The notes under the pieces are model-generated. The model searched no databases. It saw nothing but the letters and a program-made list of their open reading frames with translations, and was not told the origin of the DNA. A program made the position numbers and the translations under genes. From assembly GCA_035315125.1 (NCBI GenBank), contig DATFYI010000279.1, positions 1 through 24,769 of the forward strand: 24,769 nucleotides of DNA. Reading direction: 5' to 3'. The DNA comes from DATFYI01 sp035315125 (lineage in GTDB: Bacteria > Chloroflexota > Anaerolineae > Anaerolineales > Anaerolineaceae). Shown here piece by piece: positions 14,914 to 23,141 of the stretch (position 1 is its first letter; each line of letters starts with the position of its first letter).

Positions 14914-16875
14914 TTGGCAATTCGAAACACAACTTCATTCAATGTACCTGCCCATCCTGCAAAGTCGCCTGGCGGCGGGACAGGCAAAGTTCCAAGAAAC
15001 GGTCTAGGCCGGGCAATTGGCTACCTTGGCCATTACAAAAGGATCGCCTTCTTTGCCTATGGCGCTCTTGTGATTGCTACTGGCGCTCAATTAATGGTTC
15101 CACAACTCGTCCAGAGCATTATTGATGCGATCACGAAAGGACTGGTCGCTCAGGAATTGGCAAAAATTCCAGCTGCCTACCTCACTGCAGCATTGACCAA
15201 ACTTGGCTGGACGACCGATCAATACAATACCTATCAAAATGGCTGGGAGTATGCCCTGGCAATAGCCGGTCTCCTCATTCTAATTTTTGCGGTGCTGCGC
15301 GGTCTCTTCTCTTATGCCCAGACCTATATGAACGAACGCGTTTCGCAGAGCGTGGCATTTGATCTTCGCAATGACCTGTTTGCAAAAATCCAACGGCTAT
15401 CTTTTAGCTACCATGATAAAAACCAGACCGGCCAACTTATGATACGCGCCACCGATGATGTCGAAAAAGTGCGCCTGTTTATTGGGCAGGGTTTGCTTTT
15501 TGCTACTCAGGCGGTCATATTGCTGGTTGCAACATTGTTGATTCTTTTTTTGACCAATGTCAATCTGACCTTGATTATTATTCCATTACTGCCGGTGTCC
15601 TTCTTAATTTTCTATGCCTTTGGCAAAATATCCACACCCATGTTTACTCAGGTGCAGATCCGTTTGTCGCGCTTGAACACCATTCTGCAAGAAAATATGG
15701 CCGGTATCAAAGTTATCAAAGCGTTTGTACGCGAGCCTGAGCAAGAGCAGCGCTTCGAAAAATCTGCTAACGACCTGCTGGCGCAGCAAATAAAGCTGGC
15801 ACGTGTCTTTGCCTTCCTGTTTCCACTGGTATTCCTGGTGTCAAGTCTGGGTCAGGCAGCCGTCCAATATTTTGGCGGTCGCCAGATCATTATGAATACA
15901 TTGACCCTGGGCGAATGGCAAAAATTCAGCCTTTATTTAATGTTTATATTCCTTCCGTTAGGGATGTTGGGGATGATCATCAATTTGATGTCCCAGGCTT
16001 CCGCTTCAGCCGATCGTATTTTTGAGATATTGGACGCCAAAAGCGATGTGGTTGATAAACCGGGTGCATTTAACTTGCCCGAAATCCAGGGAAGTGTGCA
16101 GTTTCATAAGGTATCTTTCCGCTATTTTGGCACTGGTGAGCCGGCATTGGATAATGTCAGCTTTGATGCAGAACCGGGACAGACGATTGCTCTGTTAGGC
16201 GCCACTGGTTCAGGAAAATCAACGATTATTAATTTGATCCCGCGCTTTTATGATGTCACTACCGGGTCCATCACCATCGACCGGCATGACATCCGGAATG
16301 TTTGTCTGGATTCCCTGCGTGCCCAAATTGGCATTGTTTTGCAGGATACCACCCTTTTCAGCGGCTCGATCCGCGATAATATTGCCTTTGGTCGTCCAAC
16401 GGCCGGTATGGACGAAGTGATTGCAGCGGCTAAAGCAGCCAAGGCAGACGATTTTATTATCAGCTTTCCAAATGGATACGAGACATCGGTCGGTGAGCGC
16501 GGGGCGACCTTGAGCGGAGGTCAAAAACAACGCATTGCAATTGCGCGTGCCCTGCTGATGGATCCTCGTATTTTGATCCTGGATGATTCGACCAGCAGTG
16601 TGGATAACGTAACCGAATTTGAAATTCAACAAACACTCAGTAAGCTGATGAAAGGGCGAACGAGTTTCGTGATTGCCCAACGCATCAGTACTGTACGCAA
16701 TGCAGACAAAATCCTGGTTTTGGATAAGGGGAAACTTGTTGCGATGGGTAAGCACGAAGATTTGATGGAAAACAGCCCGATCTATGCCGAAATTTACAGT
16801 TCGCAACTGGTGGAAGATGCGCCTGCCTCGCTTGAGACGCTATCCCCATTGACCCTTGAGGAGAAACTATTATGA
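14914..16875 (+). CDS. ABC exporter half-transporter, degenerate-site subunit
   Basis: A 653-residue half-transporter: about six membrane helices (40-350) followed by an ABC ATPase. Start chosen is TTG at 14914, 5 bases after GGAGG. Walker A is GATGSGKST (429-437) and the signature LSGGQ starts at 533. The Walker B is LILDDSTSSVD, with Asp at 558 where the catalytic Glu normally is, and the H-loop has Gln at 589 (AQRIST) instead of His. These are the marks of the degenerate-site subunit of heterodimeric exporters such as TM287/288 and BmrCD. Its partner follows with a 4-bp overlap. Substrate is unknown; multidrug or lipid export is typical of the group. Confidence 0.92.
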   Translation: MAIRNTTSFNVPAHPAKSPGGGTGKVPRNGLGRAIGYLGHYKRIAFFAYGALVIATGAQLMVPQLVQSIIDAITKGLVAQELAKIPAAYLTAALTKLGWTTDQYNTYQNGWEYALAIAGLLILIFAVLRGLFSYAQTYMNERVSQSVAFDLRNDLFAKIQRLSFSYHDKNQTGQLMIRATDDVEKVRLFIGQGLLFATQAVILLVATLLILFLTNVNLTLIIIPLLPVSFLIFYAFGKISTPMFTQVQIRLSRLNTILQENMAGIKVIKAFVREPEQEQRFEKSANDLLAQQIKLARVFAFLFPLVFLVSSLGQAAVQYFGGRQIIMNTLTLGEWQKFSLYLMFIFLPLGMLGMIINLMSQASASADRIFEILDAKSDVVDKPGAFNLPEIQGSVQFHKVSFRYFGTGEPALDNVSFDAEPGQTIALLGATGSGKSTIINLIPRFYDVTTGSITIDRHDIRNVCLDSLRAQIGIVLQDTTLFSGSIRDNIAFGRPTAGMDEVIAAAKAAKADDFIISFPNGYETSVGERGATLSGGQKQRIAIARALLMDPRILILDDSTSSVDNVTEFEIQQTLSKLMKGRTSFVIAQRISTVRNADKILVLDKGKLVAMGKHEDLMENSPIYAEIYSSQLVEDAPASLETLSPLTLEEKLL

Positions 16876-18905
16876 TGATGGGCGGTGGTCCTGGGGCATT
16901 GATGAATCGCGAGACGATAAAACCGAGAAAGGTCGGCGCGACGTTAGGGCGATTGTGGAATTATTTTGCCCCATATACTGTGGCCATGTTTGGGGTGTTT
17001 GCGCTGATTTTGGGGGGCGCCTATGTGAATACCGAAACGCCTGAGTTGGCCGGTCAGGCCGTTGACTGCTTCCTTACCCCGGCCTCAAATTTAATATTTG
17101 CCGGACAGAGCAATGTCCCACAGGGTTTAGTAAGCAGTGCAACATCTGCTGCAGCAAGCGACTGCTGGTTTAACAAACTGAACACGAATGCAACTGCCAA
17201 CGATTATATTATAGGTTTAGGCGGACTTATTCTGGTGGTGGTAGGGCTGTATATTGCCGGGGCGTTGATGAGTGGCCTGGTGGCTTATTTAATGAATTGG
17301 ACCGGGCAGCATGTTCTGCGAACCTTGCGGGTGGAAGTATTTCATCACGTTCACGAACTATCGATTGGCTATTATGCAGCGCATGAAGCCGGCTCCGTGA
17401 TGAGCCGTATCACCAACGATATGGATACCATCCAACAAACCATTAATTTCGTGCTGGTAAATCTTTTGAGCGGAGTCGTACTGATCATCTGGGTAACGAT
17501 CAAAATGTTCACCATTAATGTTCCTTATGCCCTGATCAGTATGCTGGTGGTGCCGTTCATGATCGTGGCAACCCTCTGGTTGTCGGCTCAGGCACGCAAG
17601 GCCTTCCGAGAAACACGGGTCGAGATTGGCAAAGTCAATGCCAATTTGGAGGAAAGCATCGCCGGTGTACGTGAGGTACAGGCTTTTGGTCGTGAAGAAG
17701 TCAACATTGAGACTTTCCGTTCATCCAATGCGATGAACCGCGATGCAAACGTGCGGGCAGTTTCTTATACAGCCGCACTTCAGCCGACTCTGGAAGCTTT
17801 AGGATATATTGCCATCGCCATTGTAACAATCGCCGGTGGGTTCTTACTGCTGCGCGGCCAGGCGTTATTTGGAGTGATTGTCTCTTTGGGTTTGGTCATC
17901 ACTTTTATTGGATACGTACAGCGTTTTAACCAACCCATTTCTATGATATCCCAACTGTGGGCCAATTTGCAAAGCGCAGTTGCCGGAGCTGAACGTATCT
18001 TTGATTTGTTGGACACCGTCCCTGACCTGCAGGACAAACCAAACGCTCCGGATATGGCTCCAATCAAAGGCAGGGTGGAGTTCGATCATGTCTCCGCCTC
18101 TTACCTGCCGGGCGAGATGGTACTGTGTGATGTCAGCTTCAAAGCCGAACCTGGGCAGACCATTGCTCTGGTTGGCCAGACCGGGGCTGGCAAGACCACC
18201 ATTATCAACCTGATTCCGAGGTTTTATGATGTGGTCTCCGGAAAAATATTGATTGATGGTGTCAACGTGGCGGATGTGACCAGCGCCAGCTTGCGCAAAC
18301 AGATTGGGATTGTTTTGCAAGACACATACCTGTTCAGTGATACGGTTATAAATAATATTCGCTTTGGTCGTCCGGAAGCAACGGATCAAGAAGTGTTCGC
18401 AGCGGCACAGCTATCCCACGCAGATGATTTTATTCAGCGGCTGCCGAATGGATATAATACCGTTCTCGGTGAGCATGGAGCCGGTCTGAGCCAGGGCCAA
18501 CGCCAGCTGCTCGCCATTGCGCGTGCCGCCCTGGCAAATCCTCGCATCCTGATCCTGGATGAAGCAACTTCCAGCGTGGATACTCGTACTGAACGGCTGA
18601 TCCAACATGCGCTTGAAAAATTATTGGAAGGACGAACCAGCTTTGTAGTTGCTCATCGCCTCAGCACCATTCGCAATGCAGACCAGGTTTTGGTGATCGA
18701 TGACGGCCAGATCGTCGAGTGTGGCACACATACCTCTCTGCTTGAAGCAAAAGGTGTGTACTATAATCTGTATATGCGCCAGTTTCGGCAGGATGAATCC
18801 GGGAAAATCGATGCGAATGCTACCGGAAATGAAAAAGGCAGCGGCAATGGTAATGGAAACGGCCATGCCAAGGAATTTAAACCTAACCTGGCAGGTGGAA
18901 TTTAG
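16872..18905 (+). CDS. ABC exporter half-transporter, canonical subunit
   Basis: A 677-residue half-transporter with TMD then NBD, starting at the ATG of an ATGA overlap with its partner. Walker A is GQTGAGKTT (435-443), the signature is the unusual LSQGQ (539-543), Walker B has the catalytic Glu (LILDEATSSVD, E564) and the H-loop has H595 (AHRLST). With its partner's LSGGQ this forms one active ATP site, while its LSQGQ completes the degenerate one. After the first helix an outer loop of about 60 residues (from ETPELAGQAVDCFLTP to SDCWFNKLN) carries two cysteines that could form a disulfide. The C-terminus ends in a Gly/Asn-rich tail. A long hairpin follows the stop. Confidence 0.92.
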   Translation: MMMGGGPGALMNRETIKPRKVGATLGRLWNYFAPYTVAMFGVFALILGGAYVNTETPELAGQAVDCFLTPASNLIFAGQSNVPQGLVSSATSAAASDCWFNKLNTNATANDYIIGLGGLILVVVGLYIAGALMSGLVAYLMNWTGQHVLRTLRVEVFHHVHELSIGYYAAHEAGSVMSRITNDMDTIQQTINFVLVNLLSGVVLIIWVTIKMFTINVPYALISMLVVPFMIVATLWLSAQARKAFRETRVEIGKVNANLEESIAGVREVQAFGREEVNIETFRSSNAMNRDANVRAVSYTAALQPTLEALGYIAIAIVTIAGGFLLLRGQALFGVIVSLGLVITFIGYVQRFNQPISMISQLWANLQSAVAGAERIFDLLDTVPDLQDKPNAPDMAPIKGRVEFDHVSASYLPGEMVLCDVSFKAEPGQTIALVGQTGAGKTTIINLIPRFYDVVSGKILIDGVNVADVTSASLRKQIGIVLQDTYLFSDTVINNIRFGRPEATDQEVFAAAQLSHADDFIQRLPNGYNTVLGEHGAGLSQGQRQLLAIARAALANPRILILDEATSSVDTRTERLIQHALEKLLEGRTSFVVAHRLSTIRNADQVLVIDDGQIVECGTHTSLLEAKGVYYNLYMRQFRQDESGKIDANATGNEKGSGNGNGNGHAKEFKPNLAGGI

Positions 18906-18913
18906 AGAAGGGT

Positions 18914-18953
18914 GAGAACAACAAACCAGCTGACCTGCTGGTTTGTTGTTCTC
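18914..18953 (+). terminator. Long perfect hairpin after ABC operon
   Basis: A 17-bp perfect stem, GAGAACAACAAACCAGC (18914-18930) and its complement (18937-18953), with a 6-base loop, starting 9 bases after the second exporter stop. The 3' arm is T-rich but no T-run follows, so it is an atypical terminator or an RNA-stabilising element. Confidence 0.6.
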
Positions 18954-18970
18954 TGCTCAAAAAGGAATAA

Positions 18971-19636
18971 ATGAAACCTCCATCAAAAAACAATATTCTG
19001 GTTCCTCGTATTCCAAGTCACTTGAGTCCGTCGGACTTCACAAAAATTGAAGATCAGATCCAGGCAACAGACTGTATTATGGCGGATCATGATTTTTCGG
19101 GCCAAAACGCCAGGAACCTGGATTTTGAAAAAGTGGTTCTCCGGCGCCTTATATTTCAACGATCTCAATTGAAATCCGTTCGCCTATTAGATTGTCAGAT
19201 CGAAAGATGTGATTTATCTGGAGCCAACCTGGAGAAAGCGCGATTCCAGCGAGTAGAGGTGTCCGGCTGCCGGCTGCTGGGAGCAATCTTTATGGACGGC
19301 AGGTTCGATGACCTGTGCTTGAGTGATTGTAATGCCGAAGGTGCGAATTTTGTAACCTCGATCTTTAAAGCGGCACGTTTTGAAAAATGTGTGCTCAAGG
19401 GTGTAACTTTTGAAGGTGCAGACCTGACCGGGGTGGTGTTTCACGAATGTGATCTGAGCGGCGCCGATCTCCGTAATGCGAAATTGAAAGACACTGATTT
19501 TCGAAGCTCGACCATCGATGGTTTAAAAACCGGTATCAAAGAATTACAGGGCGCTATAATTGCTCCAATACAAGCCATCCAGGTGGTTAGCATCCTGGGT
19601 ATCCATGTCAAGGAAAGTGACCAGCCTATTTATTAA
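18971..19636 (+). CDS. Pentapeptide-repeat protein
   Basis: A 221-residue protein with tandem pentapeptide units A(D/N)LXX-type (for example CDLSGANLEKARF, AEGANFVTSIFKAARF, VTFEGADLTGVVFHECDLSGADLRNAKLKDTDF), predicted to form a right-handed quadrilateral beta-helix of roughly 25-30 repeats over residues 30-175. The ending GLKTGIKELQGAIIAPIQAIQVVSILGI matches stand-alone family members. The family includes the gyrase-protecting Qnr/MfpA group; nothing here proves that role. AAAGGAA lies before the ATG. It follows the exporter operon by 65 bp across a hairpin and may have its own promoter. No signal peptide, so cytosolic. Confidence 0.9.
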   Translation: MKPPSKNNILVPRIPSHLSPSDFTKIEDQIQATDCIMADHDFSGQNARNLDFEKVVLRRLIFQRSQLKSVRLLDCQIERCDLSGANLEKARFQRVEVSGCRLLGAIFMDGRFDDLCLSDCNAEGANFVTSIFKAARFEKCVLKGVTFEGADLTGVVFHECDLSGADLRNAKLKDTDFRSSTIDGLKTGIKELQGAIIAPIQAIQVVSILGIHVKESDQPIY

Positions 19637-19748
19637 TAGCCTTTATCAGATGAAGACGTGATTACAGCCTGGCTATCTTCCTAACTGACTGATTGGATTT
19701 TGACTGTTTTAAGTGCAAAGAAGCGGTGTGTAAGGGTAAGATTGCAAC

Positions 19749-20679
19749 TTGATTTGCATCAATATATTCAACGCTCTCAGGGTTATCCCTAGCCTGGCGA
19801 TACTTTTCCTGGCCCTTCATTACCTTGGCTTGGGTTATCTTCCATCGCTGGTCGCGCTGACTGTTTTGGCCTTCCCCAATATTATCTGGAGCGCTATCCC
19901 CACCAACTTTCAGTCGGTGAACAGCAGCGCTTTGGTTTGGTGCGCGCCCTGGCAGCTGATCCCCCGATCCTCTTGATGGATGAGCCGTTTGCTGCCATTG
20001 ATGCCATCACCCGGGAATGCCTGCAGGAAGAATTTTTGGAGATCCAAATGAAGGTCAATAAGACCATCTTGTTTGTTACCCATGATGTCGAAGAAGCTTT
20101 CTGGTTAGCCGACAAGATTGTGATAATGAAATCAGGCGGGTTGGTCCAATATGGCACACCTCTTGAAATTGTCACTCAGCCGCAAAACGAATTTGTCCAG
20201 GAACTGGTTGGCACCGGTAATATGCTGAGAAGGTTAAGCCTGATTGATGTACAATCGGTGTTGGATACCCGCGCCGACTGGTCATCTGAAAAATCACTGG
20301 CCAATTTGCACCTGGATGGCTCGGCGGTCGTCCATCCCAATGACGACCTGCGCAGTGCGCTTTCGACGCTGCTGAACAGCGGTGCGAATATATTGAAAGT
20401 TGTTGATCTCCAGGGCCGGCCGGTTGGCGAGATTAATTTCAGCGATTTGCGGGCAGCGCTGGTCGCCTATGCTCAGTTGATGTTGGTGCGCAATTGGGTG
20501 ATCGGTTTGACCAGCATCGACCCTTCAATTATTGAAGCAGCTAAGGGCGTGGGAATGAGCGGCTGGCAGCGCTTCTGGCAGGCAGCATCGCGGTTTCATT
20601 ACTGGCTATTACAGCAAACTATTTGCTGCATTTTTTGGAACGCCGGGCCGAGATAACAATCCGGGGAGAAAACAAATAA
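19749..20679 (+). pseudogene. Scrambled OpuC-type osmoprotectant ABC transporter remnant
   Basis: Three joined pieces of an OpuC-like quaternary-amine/osmoprotectant ABC system. (a) From about 19755 to 19878, a permease segment (NALRVIPSLAILFLALHYL, then GLGYLPSLVALTVLAF). (b) From about 19880, in another frame, an ATPase lacking its Walker A: YYLERYPHQLSVGEQQR signature, ILLMDEP Walker B, DAITRECLQEEF, H-loop THDVEEAF, and a C-terminal CBS-like segment to about 20475. (c) A second permease piece (VIGLTSIDPSIIEAAKGVGM, then SGWQRFWQA), followed after another frame change by LLHFLERRA and a TAA at 20677. Pieces (a) and (c) would be nearly adjacent in one ordinary permease. No full gene remains, and it cannot make a working transporter. 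Ends are approximate. Confidence 0.85.
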
Positions 20680-20713
20680 CTGAACTTTGTAATAGATTCA
20701 TTACAGGTCACTT

Positions 20714-22096
20714 ATGGAAAAATATGACGCTATTATTATTGGATCGGGTCAGGGCGGTATGCCGCTGGCCCGTGCTTTGGCTAAAGCCGGTTGGAAAACC
20801 GCCATGATAGAACAGAAACATGTTGGTGGAACCTGCATTAACGAAGGCTGTACCCCAACCAAAACCATGGTGGCCAGTGCAGAAGCTGTATATATGGCCC
20901 GGCGAGCCAAGAATTTTGGAGTACAGGCGGGGAATGTATCGGTTAATATGCAGGCTATTTACCAGCGTAAACAAGACATTGTAAACAGCTTTCGAAATGG
21001 CGATGAGCGCCGCCTGATAAATGACGGCGTCCAGCTGATCTGGGGCCGAGCCAGTTTTATCGGGCCAAAGTCCATTGAAGTGAGCCTCAATAACGGGGGC
21101 GAACCTCTTCAGATGACCGCCGAGACGATTGTGATCAATACGGGCGGGCGGTCGCGGCCGATAAAATTGGATGGTTTGGAGCAGATTCCTTATTTGGATT
21201 CCACATCCATTCTGGATCTGACTGAACTGCCAGATCATCTCCTGATCATTGGCGGAAGTTATGTGGCGCTTGAATTTGGACAGATGTTTCGCCGGTTTGG
21301 CAGCCAGGTGACAATAATTCAGCGAAGTGGATGTTTACTTGGCCGCGAGGATGTGGATGTGGCCGAGGCGGTGCTTGGAATTATTCGAGATGATGGCATC
21401 CAAGTGCTATTGAATGCCGAAACCAGGCAAGTTGAGCGAGACTCGGCCGGGAAAATTCATCTAAAAGTAACCAACCCCGAAGGAGACCACAACCTGGTTT
21501 GCTCGCATTTGCTGCTGGCGGCTGGTAGGATCCCAAATTCGGACCGGCTAAATCTTCCGGCAGCCGGGATTGAAACAGATCCGCAAGGATATATTCGTAC
21601 CAACGAGCGACTGGAGACCAATGTGCCCGGAGTCTATGCAATTGGTGATGTAAAAGGCGGCCCTGCGTTTACCCATATTTCTTACGACGATTTTCGTATT
21701 CTAAAGAAAAATCTATTGGAAAAGGGAAATGCCTCCATCCTGGGACGAATGATCCCTTATACCATGTTTATTGATCCACAACTCGGCCGGATTGGTATGA
21801 TCGAGACAGATGCGCGTAAGCAGTTCCTTAACCTGAAAGTGGCAAAAATTCCAATGAGCTATATTGCCAGAGCCCTGGAAACCGATCAGGCGCGCGGTTT
21901 TATCAAAGCGTTGGTCGACATGGACACGCAACAGATTGTGGGAGGGGCGGTGCTGGGCGCGGACGGTGGTGAGATCATGGCGATGATCCAGATTGCCATG
22001 TTGGGAAAGCTGCCCTACACGGTTCTGCGGGATGCGACTTTTGCTCACCCCACTTTTTCGGAAGGTCTCAATACCCTGTTTGCAGATCTTCCGTAA
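20714..22096 (+). CDS. MerA/LpdA-family FAD-dependent disulfide oxidoreductase
   Basis: A 460-residue class I pyridine nucleotide-disulfide oxidoreductase. FAD motif AIIIGSGQGGMPLA at the N-terminus, redox-active disulfide GGTCINEGCTPTK (C41, C46), NAD(P) motif LLIIGGSYVALEFGQMF, second FAD motif VYAIGDVKGGP, and the dimerisation C-terminus with FAHPTFSEGLNTL. The PTK after the CxxxxC motif recalls mercuric reductase-like enzymes, but there is no N-terminal metal-binding domain and no C-terminal Cys pair, both needed by true MerA. It may reduce a small disulfide, lipoamide or a metal complex. AGGT is the only ribosome-site candidate. It stands alone after the transporter remnant and before a terminator. 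Confidence 0.9.
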   Translation: MEKYDAIIIGSGQGGMPLARALAKAGWKTAMIEQKHVGGTCINEGCTPTKTMVASAEAVYMARRAKNFGVQAGNVSVNMQAIYQRKQDIVNSFRNGDERRLINDGVQLIWGRASFIGPKSIEVSLNNGGEPLQMTAETIVINTGGRSRPIKLDGLEQIPYLDSTSILDLTELPDHLLIIGGSYVALEFGQMFRRFGSQVTIIQRSGCLLGREDVDVAEAVLGIIRDDGIQVLLNAETRQVERDSAGKIHLKVTNPEGDHNLVCSHLLLAAGRIPNSDRLNLPAAGIETDPQGYIRTNERLETNVPGVYAIGDVKGGPAFTHISYDDFRILKKNLLEKGNASILGRMIPYTMFIDPQLGRIGMIETDARKQFLNLKVAKIPMSYIARALETDQARGFIKALVDMDTQQIVGGAVLGADGGEIMAMIQIAMLGKLPYTVLRDATFAHPTFSEGLNTLFADLP

Positions 22097-22119
22097 CAAT
22101 CATCACATCCTCTTTGAGT

Positions 22120-22165
22120 AAAAAAATATCCGGCCATTATGATAGATTGGCCGGATTATTTATTT
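22120..22165. terminator. Bidirectional intrinsic terminator
   Basis: A GC-rich 9-bp stem, ATCCGGCCA (22128-22136) and TGGCCGGAT (22148-22156), with an 11-base loop. It is followed by TATTTATTT on the plus strand and by a T-run on the minus strand (seven A at 22120-22126). It sits between two converging genes, the flavoprotein and the diheme cytochrome, and would serve both. Confidence 0.8.
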
Positions 22166-22226
22166 AAGAACCCTGTCCCTCATTGCACGGAAGGAAAAAA
22201 CTTGCATTATGACGTTGTCATTGCAG

Positions 22227-23129
22227 TTATTTTGAGGGGGTTCCTCCATTTAATTGAATCAAGTAGGAAATAATGTCGGAAATCTCTTGAGCAGTCAGCA
22301 GTTTGTTATCCCCAAAGGGCGGCATCATGATCATTGGACTTGGACCACTGGGTATGGAGCCGTGCTCTATAAATACATCCACATTGGAGGCAAAGGTTTT
22401 GTAGTTTGAGTTGAGAATCGTTGGATCAATCGGGTTTATGTCCGGCACGGTTCCATCATCTGAACCAGGGTTCGGAATGCCCAAGACACCTTGTGGCCCA
22501 TGGCAAGCGGCGCAGTATTGGCCGAATAATGGTTTGCCTCGGTCGGGGTCGCCAACGAGCGTGATTGCCGCACCAGTGCCGCCGGAATTTGAAGGCAATG
22601 CCGGTTCGAGAGTTGCCGTAGGTACATTTGCTGGAGGCGGGGTATCGGTTGGTTGTTCCGGTTGGGGAGTCTCCGATGGCATCGCAGATAAATTTTGAAG
22701 GGTGTCGAGGAAACCTATGACATTAGATATTTCTACGGGTGTTAATGGTCCCCCACTGGCTATTAACCAGCCTGGCATAGCGCTACCCGGCCGGCCATTT
22801 GAGATGGTATCTATTAGAGACTGGCCGCCAGCCTGTACAAAGGCGCTATTGCGTAAAGGCAGTCCAACACCGCCCTCGCCATTAACTCCATGACATTGGC
22901 TACAATGCAACATATAAATTTGCACGCCTGCAGCTGATTCTGGAGTGCCGGCTGTCGCAGGGCCGGAAGATACACCACCCTGAATAGCAGGCAAGAGGGT
23001 AAGAGTTGCGGCGGGCGCCAGCGAAGGTACCGGTGTCAGCCCAGGGGGTTGTGGATTTGGGTAGCAGGCAGCCAATGCTGAGATGAATAAAAAGGATATA
23101 AGGAGAATGATCCAGCTTCGGGTTGACAT
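22227..23129 (-). CDS. Diheme cytochrome c lipoprotein of the ACIII cluster
   Basis: A 300-residue exported cytochrome with two heme c sites, C76-SQ-CH80 and C206-AA-CH210, each in a cytochrome c fold of about 85 residues separated by a Pro/Thr-rich linker. The N-terminus is a lipoprotein signal (hydrophobic ILLISFLFISALAAC with the lipobox Cys at 22), so the protein is tethered to the outer face of the membrane. GGAGGA precedes the ATG. It is the last gene before a terminator and follows the ActD-cytochrome fusion by 12 bp, so it probably carries electrons from alternative complex III to an oxidase. It could replace ActE or a soluble carrier. Confidence 0.88.
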   Translation of the reverse strand: MSTRSWIILLISFLFISALAACYPNPQPPGLTPVPSLAPAATLTLLPAIQGGVSSGPATAGTPESAAGVQIYMLHCSQCHGVNGEGGVGLPLRNSAFVQAGGQSLIDTISNGRPGSAMPGWLIASGGPLTPVEISNVIGFLDTLQNLSAMPSETPQPEQPTDTPPPANVPTATLEPALPSNSGGTGAAITLVGDPDRGKPLFGQYCAACHGPQGVLGIPNPGSDDGTVPDINPIDPTILNSNYKTFASNVDVFIEHGSIPSGPSPMIMMPPFGDNKLLTAQEISDIISYLIQLNGGTPSK

Positions 23130-23141
23130 GCTCTTCCTCCG

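Noticed and set aside
14871..15125. 84-codon frame with an ATG start before the exporter
   Set aside because: Its ATG lies between the -35 and -10 of a strong promoter and the frame overlaps the exporter start; the TTG at 14914 with GGAGG is better.
16219..16806. 195-codon open frame on the minus strand within the first exporter gene
   Set aside because: The plus-strand frame encodes a complete ATPase domain; the antisense frame shows no recognisable motifs.
20708..21238. 176-codon open frame on the minus strand
   Set aside because: Antisense shadow of the flavoprotein N-terminus, which has clear FAD and disulfide motifs.
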